DNA of 64,000 bases from an uncultured Bacteroidales bacterium (GTDB lineage: Bacteria > Bacteroidota > Bacteroidia > Bacteroidales > WCHB1-69). A program made the position numbers and the translations under genes. Of this stretch, positions 46,089 to 55,340 are shown piece after piece. The notes beneath the pieces are model-generated. The model was given only the letters and a program-made list of their open reading frames with translations. It was not told the origin of the DNA and made no database searches. How positions within the stretch are numbered: position 1 is the stretch's first letter; each line of letters opens with the position of its first letter. The stretch covers positions 1 to 64,000 of the forward strand of contig CALECM010000059.1 of assembly GCA_937949745.1 (NCBI GenBank), in the 5' to 3' direction.

Positions 46089-47465
46089 TTACAAAAACTT
46101 TTTCGTCAGTTTAAAATTTTTAAAAGGAACATATTTAAGCGGCATATCCATCCAGGTAGGAGTGATTACGATAGAACGGGCATTACTGAAAGCCCGGAAA
46201 CTTTCATAGCCGTGATATTTACCCATGCCGCTGTTTCCAACGCCGCCAAACGGCAGGTGATGGTTGGTGATATGCATTAAGGTATCATTGATACATCCCC
46301 CGCCGGATGTGGTTTGCGACAATATTTCTTTGGCCTCTTTATTTTTCCCGAAATAATAGAAAGCAAGCGGCTTTTCCTTTGTCAGGAGATAACCGGTTAC
46401 GTCATCAAGCCGGTCGAAAGTCAATACCGGCAGGATCGGACCGAAAATTTCTTCCTGCATCACGGGATCATCGACACTGATTCCCTCTATAAGAGTGGGG
46501 GAGATATATTTCTGAGCCGGGTCCACATCGCCTCCGAATACAATATGGCCTTTGTCTAGGAGTTTTTGAAGCCGTTCCATTGCCTGGTCGCTTACGATTC
46601 TGGGATAATAGCGACTTTGTTTAATATCCGGTCCAAACATTTCCGTAACATAGCCTTCCATTTTTTTCAGAAGTTCTTCTTTTACCGAATGATGAACATA
46701 GAGATAATCCGGTGCGATACAGGTTTGTCCGGCATTGATGGTTTTACCCCATATAATACGTTTTGCCGCACGGTCAAGGTTGGCGTTCTTATCTACAATA
46801 CAAGGGCTTTTACCTCCCAATTCCAATACCACGGGGATCAAATGTTCCGATGCCGCTTTCATTACGGTTTTACCTAATGCCGGACTTCCCGTGAAAAAGA
46901 AAATATCAAATCGTTGTTGCCATAATAATTGGTTTACATTCCGTCCCCCATGGGTTATCCCGATATAATGAGGCGGAAAGGTTTCGGTAATGAGTTTATC
47001 CATTATTTCCGCCGTAGCCGGGGCGTACGGCGAGGTTTTAAGTACGGCGCAACATCCGGAAGATATGGCTCCGATCAATGGATTCATCAGCAATTGGAAC
47101 GGATAATTCCACGGGGCCGTGATCAGGGCTACTCCTAAAGGTTCATATAAAATACGGCTTCGGGAAGGAAATAAATGTATGGGAGTACTTACCTTTTCGG
47201 GTTTTGCCCATATCTTAAAATTCCTGAGGTGGGTATTTAATTCCTGTAGGACAATGCTTACTTCGGTAAGATATGCTTCCTCATAAGATTTATGCAGATC
47301 TTTCCATAATGCATCGCAAATTTCTTTTTCATATTTTTTAATAGCGGATTTGAAATTTCTTAATTGTTCTTTTCTAAAGTTAAGATCTTTGGTCTGCCGG
47401 CTGTTAAAAAACTGTTTCTGGTTTTCAAGCAATTGCCGGATCGCTTCTTCCGAGGTTTCTTTCAT
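46089..47465 (-). CDS. Aldehyde dehydrogenase (class 3-like)
   Basis: The 458-residue NAD(P)-dependent enzyme is of the shorter ALDH3-like type. Visible motifs are the APWNYPFQ loop, FFTGSPALGKTVM, the general base glutamate in VLELGGKSP (near 205) and the catalytic cysteine in NAGQTCIAPDY (near 239). The C-terminus has a positively charged tail. Substrates of this type are usually medium- or long-chain fatty aldehydes, but sequence does not settle it. The short-chain dehydrogenase gene lies 11 bp upstream on the same strand and the two probably act together on lipid-derived alcohols and aldehydes. Confidence 0.93.
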   Translation of the reverse strand: MKETSEEAIRQLLENQKQFFNSRQTKDLNFRKEQLRNFKSAIKKYEKEICDALWKDLHKSYEEAYLTEVSIVLQELNTHLRNFKIWAKPEKVSTPIHLFPSRSRILYEPLGVALITAPWNYPFQLLMNPLIGAISSGCCAVLKTSPYAPATAEIMDKLITETFPPHYIGITHGGRNVNQLLWQQRFDIFFFTGSPALGKTVMKAASEHLIPVVLELGGKSPCIVDKNANLDRAAKRIIWGKTINAGQTCIAPDYLYVHHSVKEELLKKMEGYVTEMFGPDIKQSRYYPRIVSDQAMERLQKLLDKGHIVFGGDVDPAQKYISPTLIEGISVDDPVMQEEIFGPILPVLTFDRLDDVTGYLLTKEKPLAFYYFGKNKEAKEILSQTTSGGGCINDTLMHITNHHLPFGGVGNSGMGKYHGYESFRAFSNARSIVITPTWMDMPLKYVPFKNFKLTKKFL

Positions 47466-47476
47466 ACTGATGATAT

Positions 47477-48295
47477 TTAAGATTTACGGCCTTTAAAATT
47501 ATCCATGGTAGCATATATGCCCACTTTTTCTCCTACTAACCAGTCGAATCCCTTTACATTTAAGAGGCCTTGTAATAATCTTATCGTCCTGAAACTTAAA
47601 GGAATTCCTTTGAGGGTTTTATTCTTCTCGATCGCTTTTAAAACTTTATGGGCAACGTCTTCGGGTCTTAATATCGGTAAGAGCTTTGAGTTAACGCCTT
47701 CAAACATTCCGGTACTTATATAATAGGGCATGACGGTGGTGACCGAAATATTCTTTTTCAACTGCTTCATTTCTAATCGCAAACTATCCGACCATCCTGT
47801 AACCGACCATTTACTGGCCGCGTATACCGACATCCTGGGATTGGAGATCAGTCCGGCAAGCGAAGCGATATTACAAATATGACCGGCATTCCGTGCCATC
47901 ATATCAGGTAAAAAAGCGTGGGTAACCAGCATGGGAGCTTCGGCGTTGATCGACATTGTCCGTAATATATCCTGCCCGGTATGCTCATGGAAGAACTTTC
48001 CGACCACGATACCCGCGTTATTGATCAGAACATCCACCGGACCGATTTCGCCTAATACTTTAGTCGCATTCCGGGTAATCTGTTCTGCGTCGGAAACATC
48101 CGTTTGGTACAGGTGGATTTTACCTAATGAAGCATATGCTTTATGAAGACTTTTCAGGGAATGCGGATCAATATCCCATACGATTAATTCCGCGCCTTTT
48201 TCCAATAACATTCTTCCTGTTATTTTACCGATGCCGGAGGCGCCGCCCGTGATTAAAACACGTTTGCCCTGCCAATTGAATTTTGGATTGCTCAT
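47477..48295 (-). CDS. Short-chain dehydrogenase/reductase
   Basis: From ATG 48295 (MSNPKFNWQGKRVLITGG) the protein has 272 residues; the longer frame to 48337 starts with a poor sequence and runs over a TATTTTTAC element near 48309 that may be the promoter. It is a classical SDR: cofactor motif TGGASGIGK (near 17-25), NNAG (near 94), catalytic serine in CNIASLAG and YAASK with Tyr and Lys (near 160). It resembles DltE/YqjQ-like oxidoreductases of unknown substrate. It leads a two-gene transcript with the aldehyde dehydrogenase. Confidence 0.9.
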   Translation of the reverse strand: MSNPKFNWQGKRVLITGGASGIGKITGRMLLEKGAELIVWDIDPHSLKSLHKAYASLGKIHLYQTDVSDAEQITRNATKVLGEIGPVDVLINNAGIVVGKFFHEHTGQDILRTMSINAEAPMLVTHAFLPDMMARNAGHICNIASLAGLISNPRMSVYAASKWSVTGWSDSLRLEMKQLKKNISVTTVMPYYISTGMFEGVNSKLLPILRPEDVAHKVLKAIEKNKTLKGIPLSFRTIRLLQGLLNVKGFDWLVGEKVGIYATMDNFKGRKS

Positions 48296-48399
48296 GGTCT
48301 GATATGCTGTAAAAATAGAACATGAACTTTCAGGCAATGTTCAAAAATATAAAAGAAATACAGTAGGATTCCAACCTTAATGAATACGGATAATGATAA

Positions 48400-48699
48400 T
48401 TAATCCAGGAAATTACGGACGTGTTGTAACAATGTATTTTTGTCCATTCCTCCTGATTGGCGCCATACGATCCTGCCTTTTTTGAAAATCAGGAAAGTCG
48501 GGACGGATTGTATCTGATATTGATTCGCCACAGCCTGGTTTTTATCGATATCGATTTTAATGACACGGGCTTTCCCGTTCAGTTCTTTCCCTAAAGATTC
48601 AACAATAGGCGTCATCGCTTTGCACGGGCCGCACCATGTCGCGAAAAAATCTACCAGCACCGGCAGTTCTCCTTGTATGATTTCGTTAAATGTTTCCAT
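48400..48699 (-). CDS. trxA: Thioredoxin
   Basis: From ATG 48699 the protein has 99 residues, near the usual size of thioredoxin. The active site WCGPC lies at residues 22-26, with the buried aspartate in VLVDFFA (17) and the cis-proline in SVPTFLIF. It reduces protein disulfides in the cytosol. A longer frame to 48729 adds ten residues of poor fit and is not preferred. It stands alone between the SDR gene and the divergent pgk gene. Confidence 0.93.
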   Translation of the reverse strand: METFNEIIQGELPVLVDFFATWCGPCKAMTPIVESLGKELNGKARVIKIDIDKNQAVANQYQIQSVPTFLIFKKGRIVWRQSGGMDKNTLLQHVRNFLD

Positions 48700-48850
48700 G
48701 ATTCTCTTCAAAATTATGATAAATAACATCCTCCCTGACTAAAAGTTTGAAAGAAACTCTTCCCGATATATAGAAAACAGCTTGAAGTAGATGATTCAAC
48801 CCTATCTGAAACTTTTATTCCGGGATCGTGTTTTAAGGTAATAATATTTA

Positions 48851-48859
48851 TATTTTTGC
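48851..48859 (+). promoter_or_regulatory. Promoter -7 element for pgk
   Basis: TATTTTTGC lies 26 bp upstream of the ATG at 48886. Confidence 0.6.
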
Positions 48860-48885
48860 GTGATAAATCTTAATGCCGAATTATT

Positions 48886-50079
48886 ATGAAATCAATTGAT
48901 CAGGTTAATTTTAAAGGAAAAAAAGCTTTGGTAAGAGTTGACTATAATGTGCCATTGAATGACAAAATGGAAGTAACCGGCACCATGCGGATCGAACGGA
49001 CGGTTCCTACCGTGAAAAAAATCGTGGGTGACGGGGGAATCGCTATTCTCATGTCACACCTTGGACGTCCTAAAGGACAGGTAATAGATAGTATGTCGCT
49101 GAAATATGTGGTAGATGCCGTTTCGGAGATCATGGGACAGAAAGTTTATTTTTTGGGTGATGTGTTAAGTGACGATATCCAGGAAAAGGTAAATAACCTG
49201 AAACCCGGTGATATCGGTATTCTTGAGAATTTAAGGTTCCACCAGGAAGAAATGGACGGAGATGTGGAATTCGCCGGAAAGATAGCGTCTCTGGGAGATG
49301 TTTATGTGAACGACGCTTTCGGAGCCGCCCACAGGGCACACGCTTCCACCGCCGTTATTGCGCAGTTTTTCCCCGGGAAATCATTCGCAGGTTATCTTTT
49401 ATACAATGAGGTAAACAACCTTGACAAAACACTGGTGGATATCAAAAGACCTTTTACGGTTATTATCGGAGGATCTAAAATTTCAACTAAGATCGATATC
49501 ATCGAAAGTCTGCTGGATAAAGTGGATACGCTTATTCTTACCGGCGGTATGAGTTATACTTTTTTAAAAGCGTTCGGAGAGAAAATCGGGGATTCCCTGT
49601 TTGAACCCGATCAGTTGGATACGGCATTAAATGTATTGAAAAGCGCTTACCGGAAAGGTGTTAACCTGGTATTACCCGTAGATAGTGTTTGCGGAGACCA
49701 GTATGCTCCCGATGCCAGTGTGATTACGACAGAAACCAATACCATACCGGACGGCTGGATGGGACTGGACATAGGACCGAAAACAATTTCCAAGTTTTCC
49801 TCCGTAATCAAAAATTCCGAAACGATCCTTTGGAACGGACCGGCCGGCGTTTTTGAATTCGACAAATTTAGTCATGGTACCAATTCAGTGGCGTTATGTG
49901 TGGCTGCCGCAACCGTATCCGGTTCATTCTCATTAGTAGGAGGGGGAGATACGATCACCGCGGTTAATAAATACGGTTTCCGGGATTTTATTTCTTACAT
50001 CAGTACGGGAGGAGGAGCCATGTTGGAATATCTGGAAGGCAAAATGCTTCCGGGTATAGAGGCTTTGGAAAAATACTAA
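48886..50079 (+). CDS. pgk: Phosphoglycerate kinase
   Basis: The 397-residue glycolytic enzyme transfers the acyl phosphate of 1,3-bisphosphoglycerate to ADP. The N-terminal domain has VRVDYNVPLND (near 17-27), SHLGRPKG (near 58) and LLENLRFH-like ILENLRFHQEE. The C-terminal nucleotide domain has GGSKISTKID (near 195) and the phosphate-binding GGGDTITAV (near 351). Length is standard. It is monocistronic by the look of its own promoter and a hairpin at 50154. Confidence 0.97.
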   Translation: MKSIDQVNFKGKKALVRVDYNVPLNDKMEVTGTMRIERTVPTVKKIVGDGGIAILMSHLGRPKGQVIDSMSLKYVVDAVSEIMGQKVYFLGDVLSDDIQEKVNNLKPGDIGILENLRFHQEEMDGDVEFAGKIASLGDVYVNDAFGAAHRAHASTAVIAQFFPGKSFAGYLLYNEVNNLDKTLVDIKRPFTVIIGGSKISTKIDIIESLLDKVDTLILTGGMSYTFLKAFGEKIGDSLFEPDQLDTALNVLKSAYRKGVNLVLPVDSVCGDQYAPDASVITTETNTIPDGWMGLDIGPKTISKFSSVIKNSETILWNGPAGVFEFDKFSHGTNSVALCVAAATVSGSFSLVGGGDTITAVNKYGFRDFISYISTGGGAMLEYLEGKMLPGIEALEKY

Positions 50080-50153
50080 TAGATTATATTGTTAATTCAA
50101 TTAAATTTAGAGTAGATCATTTAATCTATAGGTTTAATTAAGAATAGATTTTT

Positions 50154-50195
50154 ATCGCCTGTTATTTAACATGATTAATGAAAATAACAGGCGAT
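50154..50195 (+). terminator. Long hairpin between pgk and comM
   Basis: A perfect 14-bp stem (ATCGCCTGTTATTT at 50154-50167 with its complement at 50182-50195) has a 14-base loop. The T-tract after it is weak (ATTATTGTTAAAATTTTC), so it may act as a terminator or as an mRNA-stabilising or mobile palindrome. It lies 75 bp after the pgk stop and 19 bp before the comM promoter. Confidence 0.55.
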
Positions 50196-50213
50196 ATTAT
50201 TGTTAAAATTTTC

Positions 50214-50222
50214 TATATTTGC
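50214..50222 (+). promoter_or_regulatory. Promoter -7 element for comM
   Basis: TATATTTGC ends 19 bp before the ATG at 50242, so the transcript leader is very short. Confidence 0.6.
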
Positions 50223-50241
50223 ATTCTCAAAATAACTCGGA

Positions 50242-51786
50242 ATGCTAATCAAAACTTACAGTTGCGCCCTGATGGGGGTAGCCGCTATTCCTATCACCAT
50301 TGAAGTAAGTGTGGAAATAGGAGTGAATTTTTTCCTGGTCGGATTACCCGACAGCGCCGTAAAAGAAAGCCAGCAACGCATCGATACCGCCTTAAAAAGT
50401 TGCGGCTATAAAATCCCGGGAAAGAAAATTGTCATTAATATGGCTCCCGCCGATATCAGGAAAGAGGGTTCTGCGTTCGATCTCACATTGGCAATGGGTA
50501 TTTTGATCGCTTCCGAACAAATAACACCCTTGAAGAACGTAGCGGATTATTATATAATGGGTGAACTTTCTCTTGACGGGAGTATTCAGCCGGTAAGAGG
50601 CGCTTTGCCGGTGGCGATCGAGGCCCGGAAAAGAGGAAAGAAAGGTGTCATACTGCCTCTTGCCAATGCGAAAGAAGCGGCTATCGTGAGTGATATTGAA
50701 GTACTGGGAGCGGAAAATATCAGGCAGGTCATCGATTATTTCCAGGATGGTATCGCAATCTCTCCCATGACCATCGATACCCGTGAAGAGTTTCACAAAA
50801 GTTTGAATGAATATGAATTAGACTTTTCTGATGTAAAAGGACAGGAAAACATCAAACGGGCGCTCGAAATTGCCGCCGGTGGCGGTCACAATGCCATTTT
50901 AATCGGATCACCCGGCTCAGGAAAAACCATGCTGGCCAAACGTCTTCCTTCCATTTTACCGCCCATGACATTGAATGAAGCGCTGGAAACCACTAAAATC
51001 CATTCCGTTGCCGGAAAAATGGGCCGTTATTCGTCTCTGATCTCCGTTCGCCCGTTCAGGTCGCCACACCATACGATAAGCGATGTGGCTTTGGTCGGAG
51101 GAGGTACGCATCCGCAACCCGGAGAAATTTCACTGGCCCATAACGGTGTACTTTTCCTCGACGAATTGCCGGAATTCAAAAGGACGGTGCTCGAAGTGAT
51201 GCGTCAACCTCTGGAAGACCGTTACGTGACGATCTCGCGTTCCAAATACACCGTTGAATTTCCGGCGTCCTTTATGTTCCTGGCCGCGATGAATCCCTGT
51301 CCATGCGGTAATTATAACCATCCTTCAAAAAAGTGTACCTGCAGTCCGGGTGAAGTACAACGTTATCTGAATAAAGTCTCCGGACCTTTGATGGACAGGA
51401 TCGATATACATGTGGAAGTGGTTCCCGTAAGCCATGAGGAACTGGCATCTCCCTCTACAGGAGAAAGGAGTGAATCGATCCGGGAAAGGGTCATGGAAGC
51501 CCGGGATATCCAGCGGAAACGTTTTCAGTCCATATCCGGTACATTTTGTAATGCCCAGATGAACAGTAATCTGGTCGGATCATTTTGTAATATTACACGG
51601 GAAGGTCAGGAGTTATTGAAATTGGCCATGGAGAGACTGGGATTATCGGCCCGCGCCTATGACCGCATTTTGAAAGTCGCCCGTACCATTGCGGATCTCG
51701 ACCATAAGCAAGATATCGAAATAGGTCATTTGTCCGAAGCGATCAATTTCAGAAGTCTGGACCGGGACAATTGGGGTAGGTTATAA
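50242..51786 (+). CDS. comM: YifB/ComM family Mg-chelatase-like AAA+ ATPase
   Basis: The 514-residue protein has the N-terminal Lon-like ChlI domain (about 20-145), an AAA+ core with Walker A GSPGSGKTM (near 220) and Walker B VLFLDELPEF (near 298), the zinc-ribbon-like CPCGNYNHPSKKC (near 353-365) and a C-terminal domain with LGLSARAYDRILKVARTIADL. ComM is a hexameric helicase that promotes branch migration during integration of transforming DNA. No competence genes lie beside it. Length is normal. Confidence 0.94.
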   Translation: MLIKTYSCALMGVAAIPITIEVSVEIGVNFFLVGLPDSAVKESQQRIDTALKSCGYKIPGKKIVINMAPADIRKEGSAFDLTLAMGILIASEQITPLKNVADYYIMGELSLDGSIQPVRGALPVAIEARKRGKKGVILPLANAKEAAIVSDIEVLGAENIRQVIDYFQDGIAISPMTIDTREEFHKSLNEYELDFSDVKGQENIKRALEIAAGGGHNAILIGSPGSGKTMLAKRLPSILPPMTLNEALETTKIHSVAGKMGRYSSLISVRPFRSPHHTISDVALVGGGTHPQPGEISLAHNGVLFLDELPEFKRTVLEVMRQPLEDRYVTISRSKYTVEFPASFMFLAAMNPCPCGNYNHPSKKCTCSPGEVQRYLNKVSGPLMDRIDIHVEVVPVSHEELASPSTGERSESIRERVMEARDIQRKRFQSISGTFCNAQMNSNLVGSFCNITREGQELLKLAMERLGLSARAYDRILKVARTIADLDHKQDIEIGHLSEAINFRSLDRDNWGRL

Positions 51787-51808
51787 GTCAGGGAATCCTT
51801 ACGGACAA

Positions 51809-52588
51809 TTAATTTTCGTATGTTCCGGTGAACCATTTCTTGAAATCCTTAATTTTCGCCCGGCTCACCACGATACGTTCGGGAGAAGGTATGGTGAGAT
51901 TTACGGAAAGACGGTTGCCAAACCATAACGTTAAATCGGAAATGGCTGCTTTGGCAATAATGAACTGGCGGTTCGCCCGGAAAAAATCTTTCGGGTCAAG
52001 TTGATTGGATATTTCGTCCAATGACTGATCCGCATAATATGTTTTATTTTGGAACGTTACGGCTTTCACTAATTTTGTATCCATATAAATATAAGCGATA
52101 TCCTTTACTTTCACCGGTATTAATTTATCTTTCTCAGGGAACAGGAAATAGGACTTATATGCAGGAGCGGGTTCCTTAAGGTAAAGTCTTTCAATCATCT
52201 GGTCAATAATATCTTTATCCATCGTTATATTGGGAGTTAATCTTCTTAACTTCTGGATTGACTTTACCAGGTCGGATTTGTCGATGGGTTTCAGTAGATA
52301 ATCTATGCTGTTCACTTCAAAAGCCTGAAGCGCATACTGGTCGTAAGCCGTCGTAAAGATGATGGGACAATGAAGCGTTATTTCGTCAAAAATGGAAAAT
52401 GAAGGTCCGTCGGCAAGATGGATATCCATAAACGCGACATCCGGAGTATCGTGGTGCCGGAACCATTCCACACTGTCTTCGATGGATTCCAGCATGGCTT
52501 CGATCGTTATGTCCGGCGCCACCTCCCGGATCAGTTGTGCAAGGGACCTGGCCATCACTTTTTCGTCTTCGATAATAACTGTTTTCAT
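51809..52588 (-). CDS. LytTR-type response regulator
   Basis: The 259-residue protein has a receiver domain (about 1-120; acidic pair E7-D8, phosphorylation site D55 in AFMDIHL, lysine in LLKPID near 102) and a C-terminal LytTR DNA-binding domain (about 150-255; AYIYMDTKLVKAVTFQNKTYY and FRANRQFIIAKAAI). It is the partner of the kinase encoded 4 bases upstream in overlap. LytTR regulators usually bind direct repeats near the promoters of cell-surface or transport genes, but no target is seen here. Confidence 0.94.
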   Translation of the reverse strand: MKTVIIEDEKVMARSLAQLIREVAPDITIEAMLESIEDSVEWFRHHDTPDVAFMDIHLADGPSFSIFDEITLHCPIIFTTAYDQYALQAFEVNSIDYLLKPIDKSDLVKSIQKLRRLTPNITMDKDIIDQMIERLYLKEPAPAYKSYFLFPEKDKLIPVKVKDIAYIYMDTKLVKAVTFQNKTYYADQSLDEISNQLDPKDFFRANRQFIIAKAAISDLTLWFGNRLSVNLTIPSPERIVVSRAKIKDFKKWFTGTYEN

Positions 52589-53640
52589 AGCTCTGTTAAA
52601 GGAAGTGAAACTATAAATTTATTTTCGGTCTGGGTGATCACAATTGCTCTCTCAAATCGAAGCATATATCTTTCGTTAAGGTTTTTGAGTCCTATCCCTA
52701 CACCGGGTTCTTTCATCTTTTTCGATTGGATAAGATTGGAAACGCACAATTTTTCATCATCGGTAGTATAAATTTGTACCGTAAGGGAAAGTTTTTCGCT
52801 GATCACATTATGTTTTATGGCATTTTCGACAAGCGTTTGAAGACTGATCGGAATAATAGGGTAGTGGTAATACTTTTCATCGATCCTGAAATCGAAGGAG
52901 AGGTTTTCCCCGTACCTGATCAACATTAATTCACAATAAGCACTGGTAAATTCGAGCTCATCCTTTAGCGGCAGCAGGTCTTTGTCCTGGATGGTATAAC
53001 GAAGGACATTGGAAAATTTCTGTACATAATCTTCGGCTTTTTCAGGATCCAGCCGGATAAGGGATTTTAATGTGCCGAGACAATTAAATAGAAAATGAGG
53101 ATTTATCTGGTTCTTAAGGGCTTCATATCTCGTTTTAATATTTTCGGCGCTTAATTTTTCATATTCCAGGGCAATCTGTTGTTTTTTATACTGCAGGTAA
53201 TTGAACTGGGTTAAGAAAATAGTGACCAATGATATCAGGAAATTACGAATAAAATTTCCCAGGAAAAATCTCCCTAATACGGTACTCCTGTCGAATAAAA
53301 GCATATTGGCCTGTGAGAACAGGAAGGAGAAGATTAGGGTTGCCAGAATATTGAACAGTATAATATTAAGGAACTGTTTTTGGGATCCCTTCTGAATTTT
53401 AATCAGATGGGAATTGATAATGGATATAATGAAGGTATAGAGAAAAGTAGAGAAAAAACTGTATAATAGGAAAAAAATATTAATTCCCGCATAGTGGGGC
53501 GGAATACCTTTCGGATTATCCAGCGCGCTAACTCCCAGAAAATAAATGAGGATATAGAAAATATTGATAAGTAGCGATATGAATAGAGAAAATACAATTA
53601 AGTTCCGGTAATTTATAGGGTAATGATTAGCCTCTTTCAT
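52585..53640 (-). CDS. LytS/YehU-type sensor histidine kinase
   Basis: The 351-residue protein has four or five N-terminal membrane segments (within about 14-150) with no large extracellular loop, then a HisKA_7TM-like dimerisation region with the site histidine in QINPHFLFNCLGTL (near 182). An ATP-binding domain follows with LVENAIKHNV (N-box, near 268) and GVGIGLKNLNERYML (G-box, near 325). It should sense a membrane-borne or small signal and phosphorylate the adjacent LytTR regulator. The two genes overlap by 4 bases, which fits coupled translation. Confidence 0.93.
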   Translation of the reverse strand: MKEANHYPINYRNLIVFSLFISLLINIFYILIYFLGVSALDNPKGIPPHYAGINIFFLLYSFFSTFLYTFIISIINSHLIKIQKGSQKQFLNIILFNILATLIFSFLFSQANMLLFDRSTVLGRFFLGNFIRNFLISLVTIFLTQFNYLQYKKQQIALEYEKLSAENIKTRYEALKNQINPHFLFNCLGTLKSLIRLDPEKAEDYVQKFSNVLRYTIQDKDLLPLKDELEFTSAYCELMLIRYGENLSFDFRIDEKYYHYPIIPISLQTLVENAIKHNVISEKLSLTVQIYTTDDEKLCVSNLIQSKKMKEPGVGIGLKNLNERYMLRFERAIVITQTENKFIVSLPLTEL

Positions 53641-53688
53641 CAGGTTATTTTATTTTCAGAACTCTGTTAGTATATCTCGTAAACAAAG

Positions 53689-53697
53689 GCAAATATA
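53689..53697 (-). promoter_or_regulatory. Promoter -7 element for the LytS/LytTR operon
   Basis: TATATTTGC on the minus strand lies 49 bp upstream of the kinase start codon. Confidence 0.55.
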
Positions 53698-53753
53698 ATA
53701 TTCTTTGTGTGAACCATCTCAAAACAGATGATTATCTTGGGCGGTTTGAAGTA

Positions 53754-54254
53754 TTATGCCATAATCAGTAATACGTAATAAATTTGGTTTGAATATACCG
53801 GATCTCCTGATAGTGGGTACGGTAAATTTCTTTCTAAGGTCATAAATAGTATGGGAACGGGCGGTAAAGAACGATCTTCTACAGGAAGAAAGAAGAGCAT
53901 TACCTGTTGAATATTCCATTGATCCGTTAGATATTGATCATACAAATAAACCGGAAAAGTTTCATCTGTAGTTTCCATGGTTGAAAAGGCTGATTCATAC
54001 GGATACGGATAAGAAGTGTAGATTTCTTCCCAGGAGGGCAACAGGTTATCGGTTATGGTGGAAAAATATAATTGCAGAGGAATACCTGTTGAGCCTTCCT
54101 CATAATAGGGTGTACCCAATATTCCGGTATAAGTGGAATGCGGGTCGGTAAGTACGGATTCATATTCCGTTTTTTCAAGGATGCGGTTATAATCAGGATT
54201 AAATTCCTGAACCGCCGCACCGTCTGGCTTCTTGTTGATGATGATAAAGATCAT
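53754..54254 (-). CDS. Hypothetical protein
   Basis: The 166-residue protein starts with MIFIIINKKPDG and has no signal peptide, membrane segment or motif I recognise. It is rich in tyrosine, proline and acidic residues (for example EEIYTSYPYPYES) and ends with a short hydrophobic tail (YYVLLIMA). Its promoter-like element at 54295 and the lack of any competing frame support a real gene. It lies upstream of the LytS kinase gene on the same strand, separated by that gene's own promoter. No function can be proposed. Confidence 0.55.
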   Translation of the reverse strand: MIFIIINKKPDGAAVQEFNPDYNRILEKTEYESVLTDPHSTYTGILGTPYYEEGSTGIPLQLYFSTITDNLLPSWEEIYTSYPYPYESAFSTMETTDETFPVYLYDQYLTDQWNIQQVMLFFLPVEDRSLPPVPILFMTLERNLPYPLSGDPVYSNQIYYVLLIMA

Positions 54255-54294
54255 TTTACTTTGGTTTGATGATAAGTGTTGTTTTAATGGTGAA

Positions 54295-54303
54295 GCAAAA
54301 GTA
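54295..54303 (-). promoter_or_regulatory. Promoter -7 element for the hypothetical gene
   Basis: TACTTTTGC on the minus strand lies 41 bp upstream of the ATG at 54254. Confidence 0.5.
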
Positions 54304-54435
54304 TTTTATTTGATGAATGCGCCCGGTGAAAATTGTATGAAATGGAAAAATAAGGATCTGAATGGTCAGAAAAGATGTTGAACGGTATTGTCGTGAAAAT
54401 ATAACTGCGGAGAAACCTTTTAGTCCGAATTTTTG

Positions 54436-54444
54436 TACATTTGC
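54436..54444 (+). promoter_or_regulatory. Promoter -7 element for the DUF2520 gene
   Basis: TACATTTGC lies 69 bp upstream of the ATG at 54514. Confidence 0.5.
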
Positions 54445-54513
54445 AACACTATTAAACCGTTGGTATATGATCGGTAATTCACGGTTTTGGCATTTTATAC
54501 TATAGGTAAATAT

Positions 54514-55299
54514 ATGAACTTCTCAATTATCGGATCCGGAAATATTGCCTCATGGCTGGCTTATGTTATTCACAGGAATGGAGAAAAGATCGATCAGGTC
54601 TACAGTCGTTGTTATACACATGCCTCTTCTTTAGCGACTCAATACGGAGCCGAACCTATTGATGATATATCCAGGCTTAATGACAGAAGCGACATCTATA
54701 TCTTTACTTTAAATGATACGGCATATCATAAAGTATTAAAGGATGTTAAATTCAATATGAATTTGGCTGTCCATACATCGGGTTCACTTTCTCAGGAACT
54801 TTTTAAGGGTTTTGCCAGCCATTACGGCGTGATCTATCCCTACCAGTCGATTTCTGCCGGTATGGACTATTCGGGAATTACGGTGCCTTTATGTATAGAG
54901 GCGGATAATGAACAAACCTTAGCGCATTTGCGTCATATAGCCGGTAGCTGGACGGATCAGGTTTATGAAATCGGTGAAGCGGACCGTGGCTATTTGCATC
55001 TTGCCGCTGTTTTCAGTTGCAATTTTGTGAACGCTTTATATGGGGTCGGATATGATATCCTGAAATACAGGAATATAGATCCCGGCATTATGAAGCCGTT
55101 ATTACAGAATACTTTGCAAAAACTGGATTTTATGTCTCCATCGGAAGCGCAGACAGGGCCGGCCGTGAGACACGAATTCCCGATTATGGAAAAACATCTC
55201 GGAATGTTGAAAATAGAAGAATTAAAGGAGGTTTATCGTTTGATATCATCTCTTATTCAGGAAAAGAATGCGGAAAATGATAATACGGATAAGGTTTGA
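54514..55299 (+). CDS. Rossmann-fold/DUF2520 domain protein
   Basis: From ATG 54514 the protein has 261 residues; a TTG start nine codons earlier is less likely. An N-terminal NAD(P)-type Rossmann motif (FSIIGSGNIASWLA, residues 3-16) is followed by a C-terminal all-alpha DUF2520 domain (about 120-245). The layout resembles 6-phosphogluconate dehydrogenase-like and ProC-like oxidoreductases, but no substrate is known for this family. In Bacteroidales it is commonly placed before a KdsC-type phosphatase, as here (41-bp gap). Confidence 0.87.
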   Translation: MNFSIIGSGNIASWLAYVIHRNGEKIDQVYSRCYTHASSLATQYGAEPIDDISRLNDRSDIYIFTLNDTAYHKVLKDVKFNMNLAVHTSGSLSQELFKGFASHYGVIYPYQSISAGMDYSGITVPLCIEADNEQTLAHLRHIAGSWTDQVYEIGEADRGYLHLAAVFSCNFVNALYGVGYDILKYRNIDPGIMKPLLQNTLQKLDFMSPSEAQTGPAVRHEFPIMEKHLGMLKIEELKEVYRLISSLIQEKNAENDNTDKV

Positions 55300-55340
55300 A
55301 ATATTCTTCCGGATTAAAATGATTAATTTAAAAATTTGAT

